From NCBI RefSeq assembly GCF_002221525.1, contig NZ_CP011028.1:1933001-1997000 (forward strand): 64,000 bases of DNA, written 5' to 3'. Origin of the DNA: Pseudoalteromonas espejiana DSM 9414. GTDB taxonomy: Bacteria; Pseudomonadota; Gammaproteobacteria; Enterobacterales; Alteromonadaceae. Positions 37,764 through 46,430 of the stretch are shown in pieces. The stretch's first letter is position 1. Each line of letters starts with the position of its first letter. The notes beneath the pieces were generated by a model. The model did not search any database. It was not told the origin of the DNA and saw nothing but the letters and a program-made list of their open reading frames with translations. The position numbers and the translations under genes were made by a program.

Positions 37764-37858
37764 TGCAATTTTAATCATGTGTTTTTGTTTATGCGTACTA
37801 AATTAATGCATATTTATATGCTATAGTACGCGCCGTTTAATTTAAAGGTTATACGTTG

Positions 37859-38080
37859 ATGGTCAGTCAGTTTATTAACGAATTTGATACCCTAGGGTTG
37901 TACTTTGGCTTAGCCGGTATTTTTGCATTCATCGGCCTGGCAATTAAAGACGTACTAAATAGTGGTAATGTGCCTAAATTTGGTCGCTACATAGTATGGG
38001 GCGTACTTTTTTTAGGGTGTTCTGGCTTTATTGCAAAAGGGCTTATTCAAGTTTTTTGGCAAGGCGCAGGTGTAGGTTAG
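37859..38080 (+). CDS. DUF2788 family small membrane protein
   Basis: 73 residues with two hydrophobic segments (about 14-33 YFGLAGIFAFIGLAIKDVLN and 45-70 YIVWGVLFLGCSGFIAKGLI), so a small inner-membrane hairpin. I assign it to DUF2788, which I recall next to fldA/ybfE in gammaproteobacteria. AAAGG lies 10 bases before ATG 37859; the preceding in-frame TTG is not needed. Two bases separate its stop from ybfE, so the cluster DUF2788-ybfE-fldA is one operon. Function unknown. Confidence 0.85.
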   Translation: MVSQFINEFDTLGLYFGLAGIFAFIGLAIKDVLNSGNVPKFGRYIVWGVLFLGCSGFIAKGLIQVFWQGAGVG

Positions 38081-38082
38081 GC

Positions 38083-38361
38083 ATGGCGAAGTCAGAAACA
38101 GATAGAACAACTCCCGATTTATTTGAATACGAAAAGCGCCCAGGCAGGCCTAAAACGAACCCTCTTCCAAGGGATATGCAGTTAAAGGTTAATAAACGTA
38201 ATCAAATAAAACGAGATAAAGCACGTGGTTTAAAGCGTGTAGAATTTAAAGTTTCATCACAGTTATATCAGGCACTGAGTGATATGGCAGATGCACAAAA
38301 TATTAGCCGTAGTGCGCTGATTGAAACAATTTTACAAGAAAGATTGGCTATTGATAGATAA
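38083..38361 (+). CDS. ybfE: YbfE-like DNA-binding-type protein (ribbon-helix-helix)
   Basis: 92 residues, basic. The N-terminal half has a disordered RPGRPKTNPLPRDMQLKVNKRNQIKRDKARG stretch (in pieces) and the C-terminal half a RHH-type segment (VEFKVSSQLYQALSDMADAQNISRSALIETILQ, in pieces), so DNA binding is likely. E. coli ybfE belongs to the LexA regulon. I see no CTGT-N8-ACAG box upstream here, so that control may be absent. A longer in-frame start at 37996 is rejected since it lies inside the DUF2788 gene. The stop is 14 bases before the fldA start. Confidence 0.88.
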   Translation: MAKSETDRTTPDLFEYEKRPGRPKTNPLPRDMQLKVNKRNQIKRDKARGLKRVEFKVSSQLYQALSDMADAQNISRSALIETILQERLAIDR

Positions 38362-38375
38362 AAGGTTTGAAGTCC

Positions 38376-38903
38376 ATGGCAAGTGTAGGCATTTTTTTCG
38401 GAAGTGACACAGGTAATACAGAACACGTAGCAAAAATGATCCAAAAAGAATTGGGTAAAAAGCTTGTGGCTGTACACGATATTGCAAAAAGCTCTAAAGA
38501 AGAGATTGCAGAATTTGATTTGATCTTATTCGGCATCCCAACTTGGTACTACGGTGAAGCACAATGTGATTGGGATGACTTTTTCCCTGAGCTTGAAGAA
38601 GTAGACTTTGAAGGTAAATTAGTAGCAATTTTTGGTTGTGGTGACCAAGAAGACTACGCAGAATACTTTTTAGATGCGATGGGTATGATTAACGATATTG
38701 TTACTGAACGTGGCGCTATTGTTGTTGGCCATTGGTCTAGCGAAGGTTATGACTTTGAAGCATCTAAAGGCATGGCTGATGATGCTCACTTTGTTGGCCT
38801 TGGTATTGATGAAGACCGTCAACCAGAATTAACTGAGCAACGCGTTAAAGCATGGTGCGCACAAGTATACGACGAAATGTGCTTAAGCGAATTAGCTGAC
38901 TAA
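38376..38903 (+). CDS. fldA: Long-chain flavodoxin
   Basis: 175 residues, cytoplasmic FMN protein transferring single electrons, and able to replace ferredoxin when iron is scarce. The FMN phosphate loop FFGSDTGNTEH (about 5-15), the isoalloxazine-stacking WYYGEAQCDWDDFFP with its Trp and the second loop FGCGDQEDYAEYF are visible. The ~20-residue insert of long-chain flavodoxins is present. AAAAGG lies 10 bases before ATG 38376, so the TTG at 38367 is not used. It sits next to fur, as in E. coli, which fits a linked iron response. Confidence 0.95.
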   Translation: MASVGIFFGSDTGNTEHVAKMIQKELGKKLVAVHDIAKSSKEEIAEFDLILFGIPTWYYGEAQCDWDDFFPELEEVDFEGKLVAIFGCGDQEDYAEYFLDAMGMINDIVTERGAIVVGHWSSEGYDFEASKGMADDAHFVGLGIDEDRQPELTEQRVKAWCAQVYDEMCLSELAD

Positions 38904-39089
38904 CCTCCCCCCTTTGTCGCTAACTGTTTAAATAATTATCAAACAGTTAGCGAATTTAAATTTAATAACAAAATTGATCAATTGTTCTTTGCACTCCGTG
39001 CTTAGGCACGTTATTCTTGTTATTGCTAATGTGTCGTGTACATCTGTAAGAGATGTCTAGTATAAACAAACAAATTTGAGACAGATTTA

Positions 39090-39533
39090 ATGACTGATCA
39101 TAACTTGGAACTTAAAAAAGCCGGTTTAAAAGTAACTTTACCGCGTATTAAAATTTTAGAAATTTTACAATCTCCAGATAACCAACACATCAGCGCTGAA
39201 GATGTATATAAAATTCTATTAGATTTAGGTGAAGAAATTGGTCTTGCGACTGTTTACCGCGTATTAAACCAATTTGATGACGCAGGCATTGTAAGCCGTC
39301 ACCACTTTGAAGGTGGAAAGTCAGTATTCGAACTTTCTGGCAGCACTCACCACGATCACTTAGTGTGTTTAAAATGTGGCAAGGTTGTAGAGTTTGAAGA
39401 CGATTTAATTGAACGTCGCCAGTTAGAAATAGCTGAAGAGAACGGTATAACGCTAACAAACCACTCTTTATATTTATACGGTGAGTGTAAAGACAAAGAA
39501 GCGTGCAAAGCATTTAGCGATGCAAATAGCTAA
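39090..39533 (+). CDS. fur: Ferric uptake regulator Fur
   Basis: 147 residues, iron-responsive repressor. The winged-helix N-domain (LKKAGLKVTLPRIKILEIL, ISAEDVYKILLDLGEEIGLATVYRVLNQF) is followed by the dimerisation and metal domain with HHFEGGKSVFELS, HHDHLVCLKCGKVVEFEDD (metal and Cys4-zinc residues) and a C-terminal CKDKEAC zinc pair. It is predicted to bind the Fur boxes at 1332 and 26071. No clear Fur box lies upstream of itself. Monocistronic, with a strong terminator. Confidence 0.97.
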   Translation: MTDHNLELKKAGLKVTLPRIKILEILQSPDNQHISAEDVYKILLDLGEEIGLATVYRVLNQFDDAGIVSRHHFEGGKSVFELSGSTHHDHLVCLKCGKVVEFEDDLIERRQLEIAEENGITLTNHSLYLYGECKDKEACKAFSDANS

Positions 39534-39550
39534 TAGCGCTTTTTAAGTTA

Positions 39551-39580
39551 TAAAAAAAACCTGCAATTGCAGGTTTTTTT
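39551..39580 (+). terminator. Terminator of fur
   Basis: AAACCTGC-AATT-GCAGGTTT is preceded by an A-run and followed by a T-run. Confidence 0.9.
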
Positions 39581-39626
39581 GTGTTTAAAATTTAGTGTTT
39601 AACACTGAGTGCTTAACCACACAATT

Positions 39627-39670
39627 TAATACCAATTTGCAATAATAATTAATTACGCAAATTGGTATTA
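39627..39670. repeat. Short palindromic repeat with the same ends as the 9060 element
   Basis: Perfect 14-base arms TAATACCAATTTGC / GCAAATTGGTATTA are separated by 16 AT-rich bases. The left end with its continuation AATAAT matches the left end of the element at 9060 (ATACCAAT-YYGC-AATAAT), so it is probably a deleted or minimal member of the same family. It lies between the fur terminator and glnS. Confidence 0.6.
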
Positions 39671-39687
39671 TAAAACGTTATGAAGCG

Positions 39688-41349
39688 TTACTTGTTAATT
39701 TTAGCCCAAGAGTCTCTTAAGCCAACCGTTTGGTTAAATACTAAGGCTTCTGATTTTGTATCGCGAGCAAAATAACCCGTACGCTCAAACTGGAAACCTT
39801 GCGCAGGCTGTGCACTTGCAAGTGACGCTTCAAGCTTGGCGTTTTCAAGTACCACAAGTGAATCTGGGTTTAACGTTGTTTCAAACTCTTCTGCCGCTGC
39901 TGGGTTTGGCACATTGAATAAACGGTCGTACAAACGCACTTCGCCAGTTACCGACTCAGGAGCAGATACCCAATGGATAACCCCTTTTACTTTGCGGCCG
40001 TCACTTGGATTTTTGCCTAAAGTTTCAGGGTCATAGCTACAGAAAATAGTGGTAATTTCACCATTTTCATCTTTTTCTACACGATCAGCCTTAATTACGT
40101 AAGCACCACGTAAACGCACTTCTTTATCGAGTACTAAGCGTTTAAACTTATTATTAGCCTCTTCACGGAAGTCTTCACGCTCTATGTATAGCTCACGTGT
40201 GAATGGTACGTCACGACGCCCCATCTCTTCTTTATTTGGGTGATTAGCTACAGATAAGGTTTCAACTTTGTCAGCTTCGTAGTTTTCAATAACCACTTTC
40301 ACTGGATCAAGTACAGCCATGGCGCGCGGCGCGTTTTCGTTTAAATCATCACGAATACAGGCTTCAAGCATTCCCATTTCAACCATGTTTTCTTGCTTGG
40401 TTACACCAATGCGTAAGCAGAACTCACGAATTGAAGCTGGGGTATAACCACGACGACGTAAACCGGCAATGGTAGGCATACGCGGGTCATCCCACCCTTC
40501 TACAAAATTATTTACCACTAAGTCATTTAGCTTACGCTTAGACATAATTGTGTATTCAAGGTTTAAACGAGAAAACTCAATTTGTTGTGGATGACACTCA
40601 AGGCTAATGTTATCAAGCACCCAGTCATATAAACGACGGTTGTCTTGAAACTCTAGCGTACATAAAGAGTGTGTAATACCCTCTAGCGCATCAGAAATAC
40701 AATGCGTAAAGTCGTACATTGGGTAAATACACCACTTATCACCTGTTTGGTGGTGGTGAGCAAAACGAACACGGTAAATAATTGGATCGCGTAGCACCAT
40801 AAATGAGCTCGCCATATCAATTTTAGCACGCAGAACACACTCGCCTTCTTTGAATTCACCAGCGCGCATTTTTTCAAATAAGGCTAGGTTTTCTTCAACT
40901 GAAGTGTCACGGTATGGGCTATTTTTACCCGGCTCTTTTAACGTTCCACGGTACTCGCGTGCTTGGTCGGCTGTTAAAAAACAAACGTAAGCTAACCCTT
41001 TTTCAATAAGCTCTACAGCATAGCCGTATAATGTATCAAAGTAGTTTGACGAATACTTAATGTCGCCAGTCCAGTTAAAGCCTAACCACTGAACGTCTTC
41101 TTTGATTGAATTAACGTAGTTAATATCTTCTTTTTCTGGGTTTGTATCATCAAAACGTAGGTTACATAAACCATCGTAATCTTTTGCGATACCAAAATTC
41201 AAACAAATTGATTTTGCATGGCCAATATGTAAAAAGCCATTTGGTTCAGGAGGAAAACGGGTATGCGTAGTCGCATGTTTTCCACTTGCTAAATCTTCAT
41301 CAATTCGGGTTCTAATAAAGTTACTTGGGCGATTCTCAATTTCCGCCAT
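39688..41349 (-). CDS. glnS: Glutamine--tRNA ligase
   Basis: 553 residues (E. coli 554), class Ib synthetase charging tRNA-Gln. HIGH motif in [15 protein letters not shown] (about 32-46), KMSKS equivalent MSKRK in [12 protein letters not shown], followed by the two beta-barrel anticodon-binding domains (about 340-553). The N-terminus has the conserved [12 protein letters not shown]. Its length and complete motifs indicate a true GlnRS rather than GluRS. Divergent from the next gene, so it has its own promoter in the 208-base gap. Confidence 0.97.
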   Translation of the reverse strand: MAEIENRPSNFIRTRIDEDLASGKHATTHTRFPPEPNGFLHIGHAKSICLNFGIAKDYDGLCNLRFDDTNPEKEDINYVNSIKEDVQWLGFNWTGDIKYSSNYFDTLYGYAVELIEKGLAYVCFLTADQAREYRGTLKEPGKNSPYRDTSVEENLALFEKMRAGEFKEGECVLRAKIDMASSFMVLRDPIIYRVRFAHHHQTGDKWCIYPMYDFTHCISDALEGITHSLCTLEFQDNRRLYDWVLDNISLECHPQQIEFSRLNLEYTIMSKRKLNDLVVNNFVEGWDDPRMPTIAGLRRRGYTPASIREFCLRIGVTKQENMVEMGMLEACIRDDLNENAPRAMAVLDPVKVVIENYEADKVETLSVANHPNKEEMGRRDVPFTRELYIEREDFREEANNKFKRLVLDKEVRLRGAYVIKADRVEKDENGEITTIFCSYDPETLGKNPSDGRKVKGVIHWVSAPESVTGEVRLYDRLFNVPNPAAAEEFETTLNPDSLVVLENAKLEASLASAQPAQGFQFERTGYFARDTKSEALVFNQTVGLRDSWAKINK

Positions 41350-41557
41350 AGGAGTGCGATCCTCTGAATATTTGTGATAACAAAACTAATGCATTATTAC
41401 AAAAACAAACACTAACATACAGCACTAGATGCGCCTTTATTCTAGTTATTGTGGCAATGTTGCATTAGTTTATTGCTAAAAATTGTTTTAGCGCAATATT
41501 TGAGTCATCAAAGCATTTTATAGTATCTGAACTTAAGCTCATTAAAAGGATTCGACG

Positions 41558-42628
41558 ATGGCAAGTTCTACCCAACACCGAGTATATATTGCGACCAACG
41601 CACGTGCTAACCACTATTTACTCGCTGAAATTACACCTAAAGAAACATTCTATAACAGCTTTAATAATATAGATTGCTGCTATGAGCGCATTGCTAAGCA
41701 ACTCTTTGCAAGCTGTGATGAATACGAATTACATAATGTACATGTATTGGCCAATGATAAGTTACCTGTTGTGCGCTTTCATGACGAGGCGTATCAATTA
41801 GAAACAGCAAAGCAGATGTTATTTTTTTATAACCCTCGCTATCACGAGGCCCATAAACTTCATTACACTTCACAAGTAAAAAGTAAAAAAATCCGTTTAT
41901 TGTTTTTAGCAACCGGAGAAGATTTAAGAGCAAGCTCAGCGCAATTTCATTCTCGTGTTCAAAAAGTGTTGGATAACTTACAAACTCAATTATTTATTGA
42001 GCAACCTCAATTTAAATTACGAGACCATCAACATTTAACATACGATTTATTCGCTAAAAGTAAGGGCTGTAATCAAAGCTATGGCTACAAATTAAGAAGC
42101 CTTTACCCAAGGTATTTAGCACGTAACTGTAAAATACCAGCTAAGCACGCAGAAATGACTTACGCGACCTTCTCTATTCCTGTTTCACGAGCTATTAAAA
42201 CACAATTTCAAAGCTTAATTAATAACAATAATTACAGCGAGTTTTATAATTACTTTGCTCAAGCTTTTGAAGCTACTTGTAAAAACAATGGGCTGACTCA
42301 CGGTGCTATGGTTGCAAATGGGGCAATACCCATAATACGAAATAGAAAAATAGATAAAACGCAGGGAAATAGCGAATTACAAAAGTTAAGCTTTGATACA
42401 GAGGATGAATCAACACAACTAACTATTTTTTTCGATGGAGCAAAGCTTGTTGAAACACTCCATTTTGTTATTGTTGCAAGCCAAAAAGATAAGCACGAAA
42501 TGGGCTACGGGCGCTTTATGAATCAAGTAGAAAAGGCAATTCATGTACTGTGCTCAGAGCTTGCTATAAATAAAGAACGACAAGATTTATTAGTGCGGTT
42601 TTTTCAGCATATTAGTTATCCGTACTAA
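41558..42628 (+). CDS. Conserved protein of unknown function, possibly DUF3083
   Basis: 356 residues. I cannot assign a function. It has no signal peptide or membrane segment and appears soluble and cytoplasmic, rich in His, Tyr, Lys and Gln. From memory it resembles DUF3083 proteins of Shewanella and Pseudoalteromonas, but this is uncertain. The body has KKIRLLFLATGEDLRASSAQFHSR (in pieces), a Cys/Tyr-rich middle (CNQSYGYKLRSLYPRYLARNC in pieces) and a C-terminal TIFFDGAKLVETLHFVIVASQKDKHEMGYGR. A good GG-rich ribosome site (AAAAGGA) precedes ATG 41558. Single gene, with its own terminator. Confidence 0.8.
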   Translation: MASSTQHRVYIATNARANHYLLAEITPKETFYNSFNNIDCCYERIAKQLFASCDEYELHNVHVLANDKLPVVRFHDEAYQLETAKQMLFFYNPRYHEAHKLHYTSQVKSKKIRLLFLATGEDLRASSAQFHSRVQKVLDNLQTQLFIEQPQFKLRDHQHLTYDLFAKSKGCNQSYGYKLRSLYPRYLARNCKIPAKHAEMTYATFSIPVSRAIKTQFQSLINNNNYSEFYNYFAQAFEATCKNNGLTHGAMVANGAIPIIRNRKIDKTQGNSELQKLSFDTEDESTQLTIFFDGAKLVETLHFVIVASQKDKHEMGYGRFMNQVEKAIHVLCSELAINKERQDLLVRFFQHISYPY

Positions 42629-42644
42629 TTTGTAAATTAATAAC

Positions 42645-42672
42645 AAAAAGGCTCGCAAATGCGAGCCTTTTT
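42645..42672. terminator. Bidirectional terminator between the DUF3083-like gene and sucD
   Basis: Perfect 12-base stem AAAAAGGCTCGC / GCGAGCCTTTTT with a 4-base loop ends both converging transcripts. Confidence 0.9.
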
Positions 42673-42690
42673 AAAGATTAACAGTACTGA

Positions 42691-43563
42691 TTACCAGCCT
42701 GTTTTCTCTTTAAGTGCTTTACCGATATCAGCAAGTGAACGTACAGTTTGTACGCCAGCAGCTTCTAGTGCAGCAAATTTTTCATCAGCAGTACCTTTAC
42801 CGCCTGCGATGATTGCGCCAGCGTGACCCATACGCTTACCTTCTGGTGCAGTTACACCAGCAATGTAAGAAACAACAGGCTTAGTTACGTTAGCTTTGAT
42901 GTACTCTGCAGCTTCTTCTTCTGCAGTACCACCAATTTCACCAATCATTACGATTGCTTCAGTTTGTGGGTCTTTTTCGAACATTTCTAAAACGTCGATA
43001 AAGTTAGTACCTGGGATTGGATCACCACCAATACCAACACACGTAGACTGACCAAAACCAGCATCTGTAGTTTGCTTAACAGCTTCGTACGTTAAAGTAC
43101 CAGAGCGAGAAACAATACCTACTTTACCAGGCTTATGGATATGACCAGGCATGATACCAATCTTAGTTTCGCCCGGAGTGATAACACCTGGACAGTTAGG
43201 ACCGATCATACGAACACCAGAGTTATCAAGCTTAACTTTAACGTCAACCATGTCTAGTGTTGGGATACCTTCAGTGATACAAACGATTAGCTCGATGCCA
43301 GCATCAATAGCTTCTAAGATTGCATCTTTACAGAAAGGTGCTGGTACGTAGATAACTGAAGCTGTTGCGCCAGTTTCTTGTACTGCATCACGTACTGTGT
43401 TGAATACTGGAAGACCAAGGTGCGTTTGACCGCCTTTACCTGGGCTAACACCACCAACCATTTGTGTACCGTACTCAAGCGCTTGCTCAGAGTGGAAAGT
43501 ACCTTGGCCACCAGTGAAACCTTGACAGATAACTTTTGTATCTTTATTGATTAATACAGACAT
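42691..43563 (-). CDS. sucD: Succinyl-CoA synthetase alpha subunit
   Basis: 290 residues (E. coli 289). It binds CoA and carries the phospho-His. [19 protein letters not shown] and [14 protein letters not shown] are CoA-domain motifs. [19 protein letters not shown] follows, and the phospho-His lies in [18 protein letters not shown]. With SucC it forms succinate and ATP from succinyl-CoA. Its start is one base past the sucC stop (overlap at 43563), so translation is coupled. Last gene of the leftward TCA cluster. Confidence 0.97.
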   Translation of the reverse strand: MSVLINKDTKVICQGFTGGQGTFHSEQALEYGTQMVGGVSPGKGGQTHLGLPVFNTVRDAVQETGATASVIYVPAPFCKDAILEAIDAGIELIVCITEGIPTLDMVDVKVKLDNSGVRMIGPNCPGVITPGETKIGIMPGHIHKPGKVGIVSRSGTLTYEAVKQTTDAGFGQSTCVGIGGDPIPGTNFIDVLEMFEKDPQTEAIVMIGEIGGTAEEEAAEYIKANVTKPVVSYIAGVTAPEGKRMGHAGAIIAGGKGTADEKFAALEAAGVQTVRSLADIGKALKEKTGW

Positions 43564-44729
43564 TATTTGCCCTCCGCAGCAGCTACAACTTTCTCAGCAG
43601 CGTCTGTTAGTGATTCAGCAGCGATGATATCAAGGCCTGAGTTCTTAAGAACGTCACGACCAAGTTCAGCGTTAGTACCTTCTAAACGTACAACTACAGG
43701 CACGTTTACACCTACTTCTTTAACTGCGCCAATGATACCTTCAGCAATCATGTCACAACGTACGATACCACCAAAGATGTTAACTAAAACAGCTTTTACG
43801 TTATCGTCAGAAAGGATGATTTTGAATGCTTCAGAAACACGTTCTTTAGTTGCGCCGCCACCAACATCTAGGAAGTTAGCTGGCTTGCCGCCGTGTAGGT
43901 TTACGATGTCCATAGTACCCATTGCTAGGCCTGCACCGTTAACCATACAACCAACGTTACCGTCTAGTGCTACGTAGTTAAGCTCAAAGCTTGCTGCGTG
44001 TGCTTCACGTGCATCTTCTTGAGATGGATCGTGCATTTCACGGATTTTTGGTTGACGGTAAAGTGCATTACCATCGATACCGATTTTGCCGTCAAGACAG
44101 TGAAGGTTACCTTCGTCTGTGATTACTAGCGGGTTGATTTCAAGTAGTGCGAAATCAAAATCGTTGAACATGTTGCCAAGACCCATAAAGATCTTAACGA
44201 ACTGCTTCATTTGTGTAGGGTTAAGACCCAATTTAAAGCCTAACTCACGTGCTTGGTAAGCTTGAGGACCCACTAATGGATCGATTTCAGCTTTGTGAAT
44301 TAGCTCTGGAGTTTCTTCAGCAACAGTTTCAATTTCAACACCGCCTTCAGTAGACGCCATGAAAACAACTTTGCGAGAAGCACGGTCAACAACTGCACCT
44401 AGGTACAATTCGTTAGCGATATCTGTGCAGCTTTCTACTAAAATTTTAGCAACAGGCTGACCATTTTCGTCTGTTTGGTAAGTAACTAAGTTTTTACCTA
44501 ACCAGTTAGCAGCGAATTCTTTTACTTCTTCGATAGTTTTAACTAGCTTAACACCGCCAGCTTTACCACGGCCACCTGCGTGAACCTGAGTCTTAACAAC
44601 CCACATATCACCGCCAATTTTTTCGGCAGCTGCTGCAGCTTCTTCAGGTGTATCGCAAGCGAAACCTTGAGAAACTGGTAAACCATATTCGGCAAAAAGT
44701 TGTTTTGCCTGATACTCATGCAAATTCAT
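43563..44729 (-). CDS. sucC: Succinyl-CoA synthetase beta subunit
   Basis: 388 residues, exactly the E. coli length. An ATP-grasp N-terminal domain ([38 protein letters not shown]) is followed by the CoA-ligase C-terminal domain ([30 protein letters not shown] in pieces, [11 protein letters not shown]). It binds nucleotide and Mg2+. It is separated from sucB by 177 bases containing a terminator-like hairpin, so sucCD probably has some independent transcription as well as read-through. Confidence 0.97.
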   Translation of the reverse strand: MNLHEYQAKQLFAEYGLPVSQGFACDTPEEAAAAAEKIGGDMWVVKTQVHAGGRGKAGGVKLVKTIEEVKEFAANWLGKNLVTYQTDENGQPVAKILVESCTDIANELYLGAVVDRASRKVVFMASTEGGVEIETVAEETPELIHKAEIDPLVGPQAYQARELGFKLGLNPTQMKQFVKIFMGLGNMFNDFDFALLEINPLVITDEGNLHCLDGKIGIDGNALYRQPKIREMHDPSQEDAREAHAASFELNYVALDGNVGCMVNGAGLAMGTMDIVNLHGGKPANFLDVGGGATKERVSEAFKIILSDDNVKAVLVNIFGGIVRCDMIAEGIIGAVKEVGVNVPVVVRLEGTNAELGRDVLKNSGLDIIAAESLTDAAEKVVAAAEGK

Positions 44730-44854
44730 GATGCTTTATCCAATTTTTTATACTAAAAGAGCTGAATATTTATGCAAATAAACAGCTATCCCAAATTGCG
44801 CACTTAGTATAGATCCCAAGGCTTAACATGAAAACCCCAGTAACACTAAAGGCG

Positions 44855-44888
44855 CAAAAAAAAAGCTGTGAATTATCATTCACAGCTT
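44855..44888 (-). terminator. Terminator between sucB and sucC
   Basis: On the minus strand an 11-base stem AAGCTGTGAAT / ATTCACAGCTT with a 4-base loop is followed by nine T. It should end a good share of sdh-sucAB transcripts. Confidence 0.85.
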
Positions 44889-44906
44889 AGATTTCATACA
44901 ACTAGA

Positions 44907-46427
44907 TTAAACATCTAGCAATAAGCGTGTTGGATCTTCAAGTAACTCTTTAATTGTTACTAAGAAACCAACAGATTCTTTACCATCGATTTGGCGGTGA
45001 TCGTAAGATAGCGCCAAATACATCATAGGAAGAATTTCAACTTTACCATTTACTGCCATTGGGCGTTCTTGAATTTTGTGCATACCCAAAATTGAAGACT
45101 GCGGTAAGTTAATAATAGGGGTAGATAGTAATGAACCAAATACACCACCGTTAGTAATTGTGAAATTACCACCAGTCATATCGTCAAGAGTAAGTTTACC
45201 GTCACGACCTTTAAGTGCTAATTCACGAATACCTTTTTCGATTTCAGCAACCGATAACTTATCGCAATCTTTAAGAACTGGTGTAACTAAACCGCGAGGA
45301 GTAGAAACAGCAATGCTGATATCAAAGTAATTGTGGTAAACAATATCATCGCCATCAATTGATGCGTTTACATCTGGGAAGCGCTTAAGTGCTTCAGTTA
45401 CCGCTTTAACATAAAACGACATGAAACCTAAACGAATACCGTGGCGTTTTTCAAACACTTCTTGGTATTGCTTACGAAGATCCATAATTGGCTTCATGTT
45501 TACTTCGTTAAACGTTGTTAACATTGCTGTAGAGTTTTTCGCTTCTAATAAACGATTAGCAATGGTTTTACGTAAACGAGTCATAGGTACGCGTTTTTGT
45601 GTACGGTCACCCATAGGTGCAGCTGGAGCCGCAGCTTCAGTTTTCTTAGCTGCTGGTGCAGGCGCTTTTAAGAAAGAGTCTACATCTTCTTTAGTTACAC
45701 GGCCGTTTTTGCCAGTGCCTTTGATTTTAGATGCATCAAGGCCTTTCTCAGCGATTAGACGACGTACAGATGGCGTTAACACATCTGAGCTATCGCTTGA
45801 ATCACTTGCTGGTGCTTCTTCCGCTTTTGCTGCAGGAGCAGCTGGTGCACCACCTGCTTTAACGTTACCAATTACTTGTTCGCCAAGTACTGTATCGCCT
45901 TCAGCGTTTAGTTGCTCACCCATGATACCGTCTTCTTGAGCTACTACTTCAAGAACAACTTTATCAGTTTCAATATCTACCAAGTTTTGGTCGCGAGTTA
46001 CCGCTTCACCTGGTTGTACATGCCATGTAGCAATTGTTGCGTCTGCAACTGATTCTGGAAGTACAGGTACTTTAATGTCCACTTCTTTACCTTCTGATGC
46101 TGGAGCTGATTGCGCCGCCGGCGCGTCTTCTGATTTTTCAGGTGCCGCTTCTTCTTTAGCTGGAGCACTGTCACTTGCTGGTGCTGCATCAGCATCACCA
46201 AGTAAACCGATTACTTGATCGCCAAGTACCGTTGCACCTTCTTCTTGTGATATTTCAGTAATTACACCGTCATTTGGTGCTACAACTTCTAAAACCACTT
46301 TATCTGTTTCAATGTCTACTAAGTTTTGATCACGGCTAACTTTGTCGCCTACACTTACATGCCATGTAGCAACGGTAGCATCTGCAACCGACTCAGGAAG
46401 AACAGGAACTTTAATTTCTGTGCTCAT
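44907..46427 (-). CDS. sucB: 2-oxoglutarate dehydrogenase E2 (dihydrolipoyl succinyltransferase) with two lipoyl domains
   Basis: 506 residues, about 100 longer than E. coli SucB (405) because the lipoyl domain is duplicated. Domain 1 (about 3-77) and domain 2 (about 116-190) share [13 protein letters not shown] and [13 protein letters not shown] almost exactly, with lipoyl lysines Lys43 and Lys156. Ala/Pro/Glu-rich linkers, a peripheral-subunit-binding domain (about 215-250, [15 protein letters not shown]) and the catalytic core follow, ending with [17 protein letters not shown] (catalytic His and Asp). It transfers succinyl from E1 to CoA. Three bases separate it from sucA. Confidence 0.96.
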   Translation of the reverse strand: MSTEIKVPVLPESVADATVATWHVSVGDKVSRDQNLVDIETDKVVLEVVAPNDGVITEISQEEGATVLGDQVIGLLGDADAAPASDSAPAKEEAAPEKSEDAPAAQSAPASEGKEVDIKVPVLPESVADATIATWHVQPGEAVTRDQNLVDIETDKVVLEVVAQEDGIMGEQLNAEGDTVLGEQVIGNVKAGGAPAAPAAKAEEAPASDSSDSSDVLTPSVRRLIAEKGLDASKIKGTGKNGRVTKEDVDSFLKAPAPAAKKTEAAAPAAPMGDRTQKRVPMTRLRKTIANRLLEAKNSTAMLTTFNEVNMKPIMDLRKQYQEVFEKRHGIRLGFMSFYVKAVTEALKRFPDVNASIDGDDIVYHNYFDISIAVSTPRGLVTPVLKDCDKLSVAEIEKGIRELALKGRDGKLTLDDMTGGNFTITNGGVFGSLLSTPIINLPQSSILGMHKIQERPMAVNGKVEILPMMYLALSYDHRQIDGKESVGFLVTIKELLEDPTRLLLDV

Positions 46428-46430
46428 TGC

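Noticed and set aside
37996..38082. Longer YbfE start inside the DUF2788 gene
   Set aside because: It would overlap almost all of the DUF2788 3' end; ATG 38083 follows the stop in the normal operon manner.
43567..43977. Opposite-strand ORF over sucC (136 codons)
   Set aside because: Shadow of the sucC coding sequence with Ser/Thr/Pro-rich translation.
45421..45939. Long opposite-strand ORF over sucB (172 codons)
   Set aside because: It is a mirror of the Ala/Pro/Glu-rich linkers and core of sucB; no ribosome site or recognisable domain.
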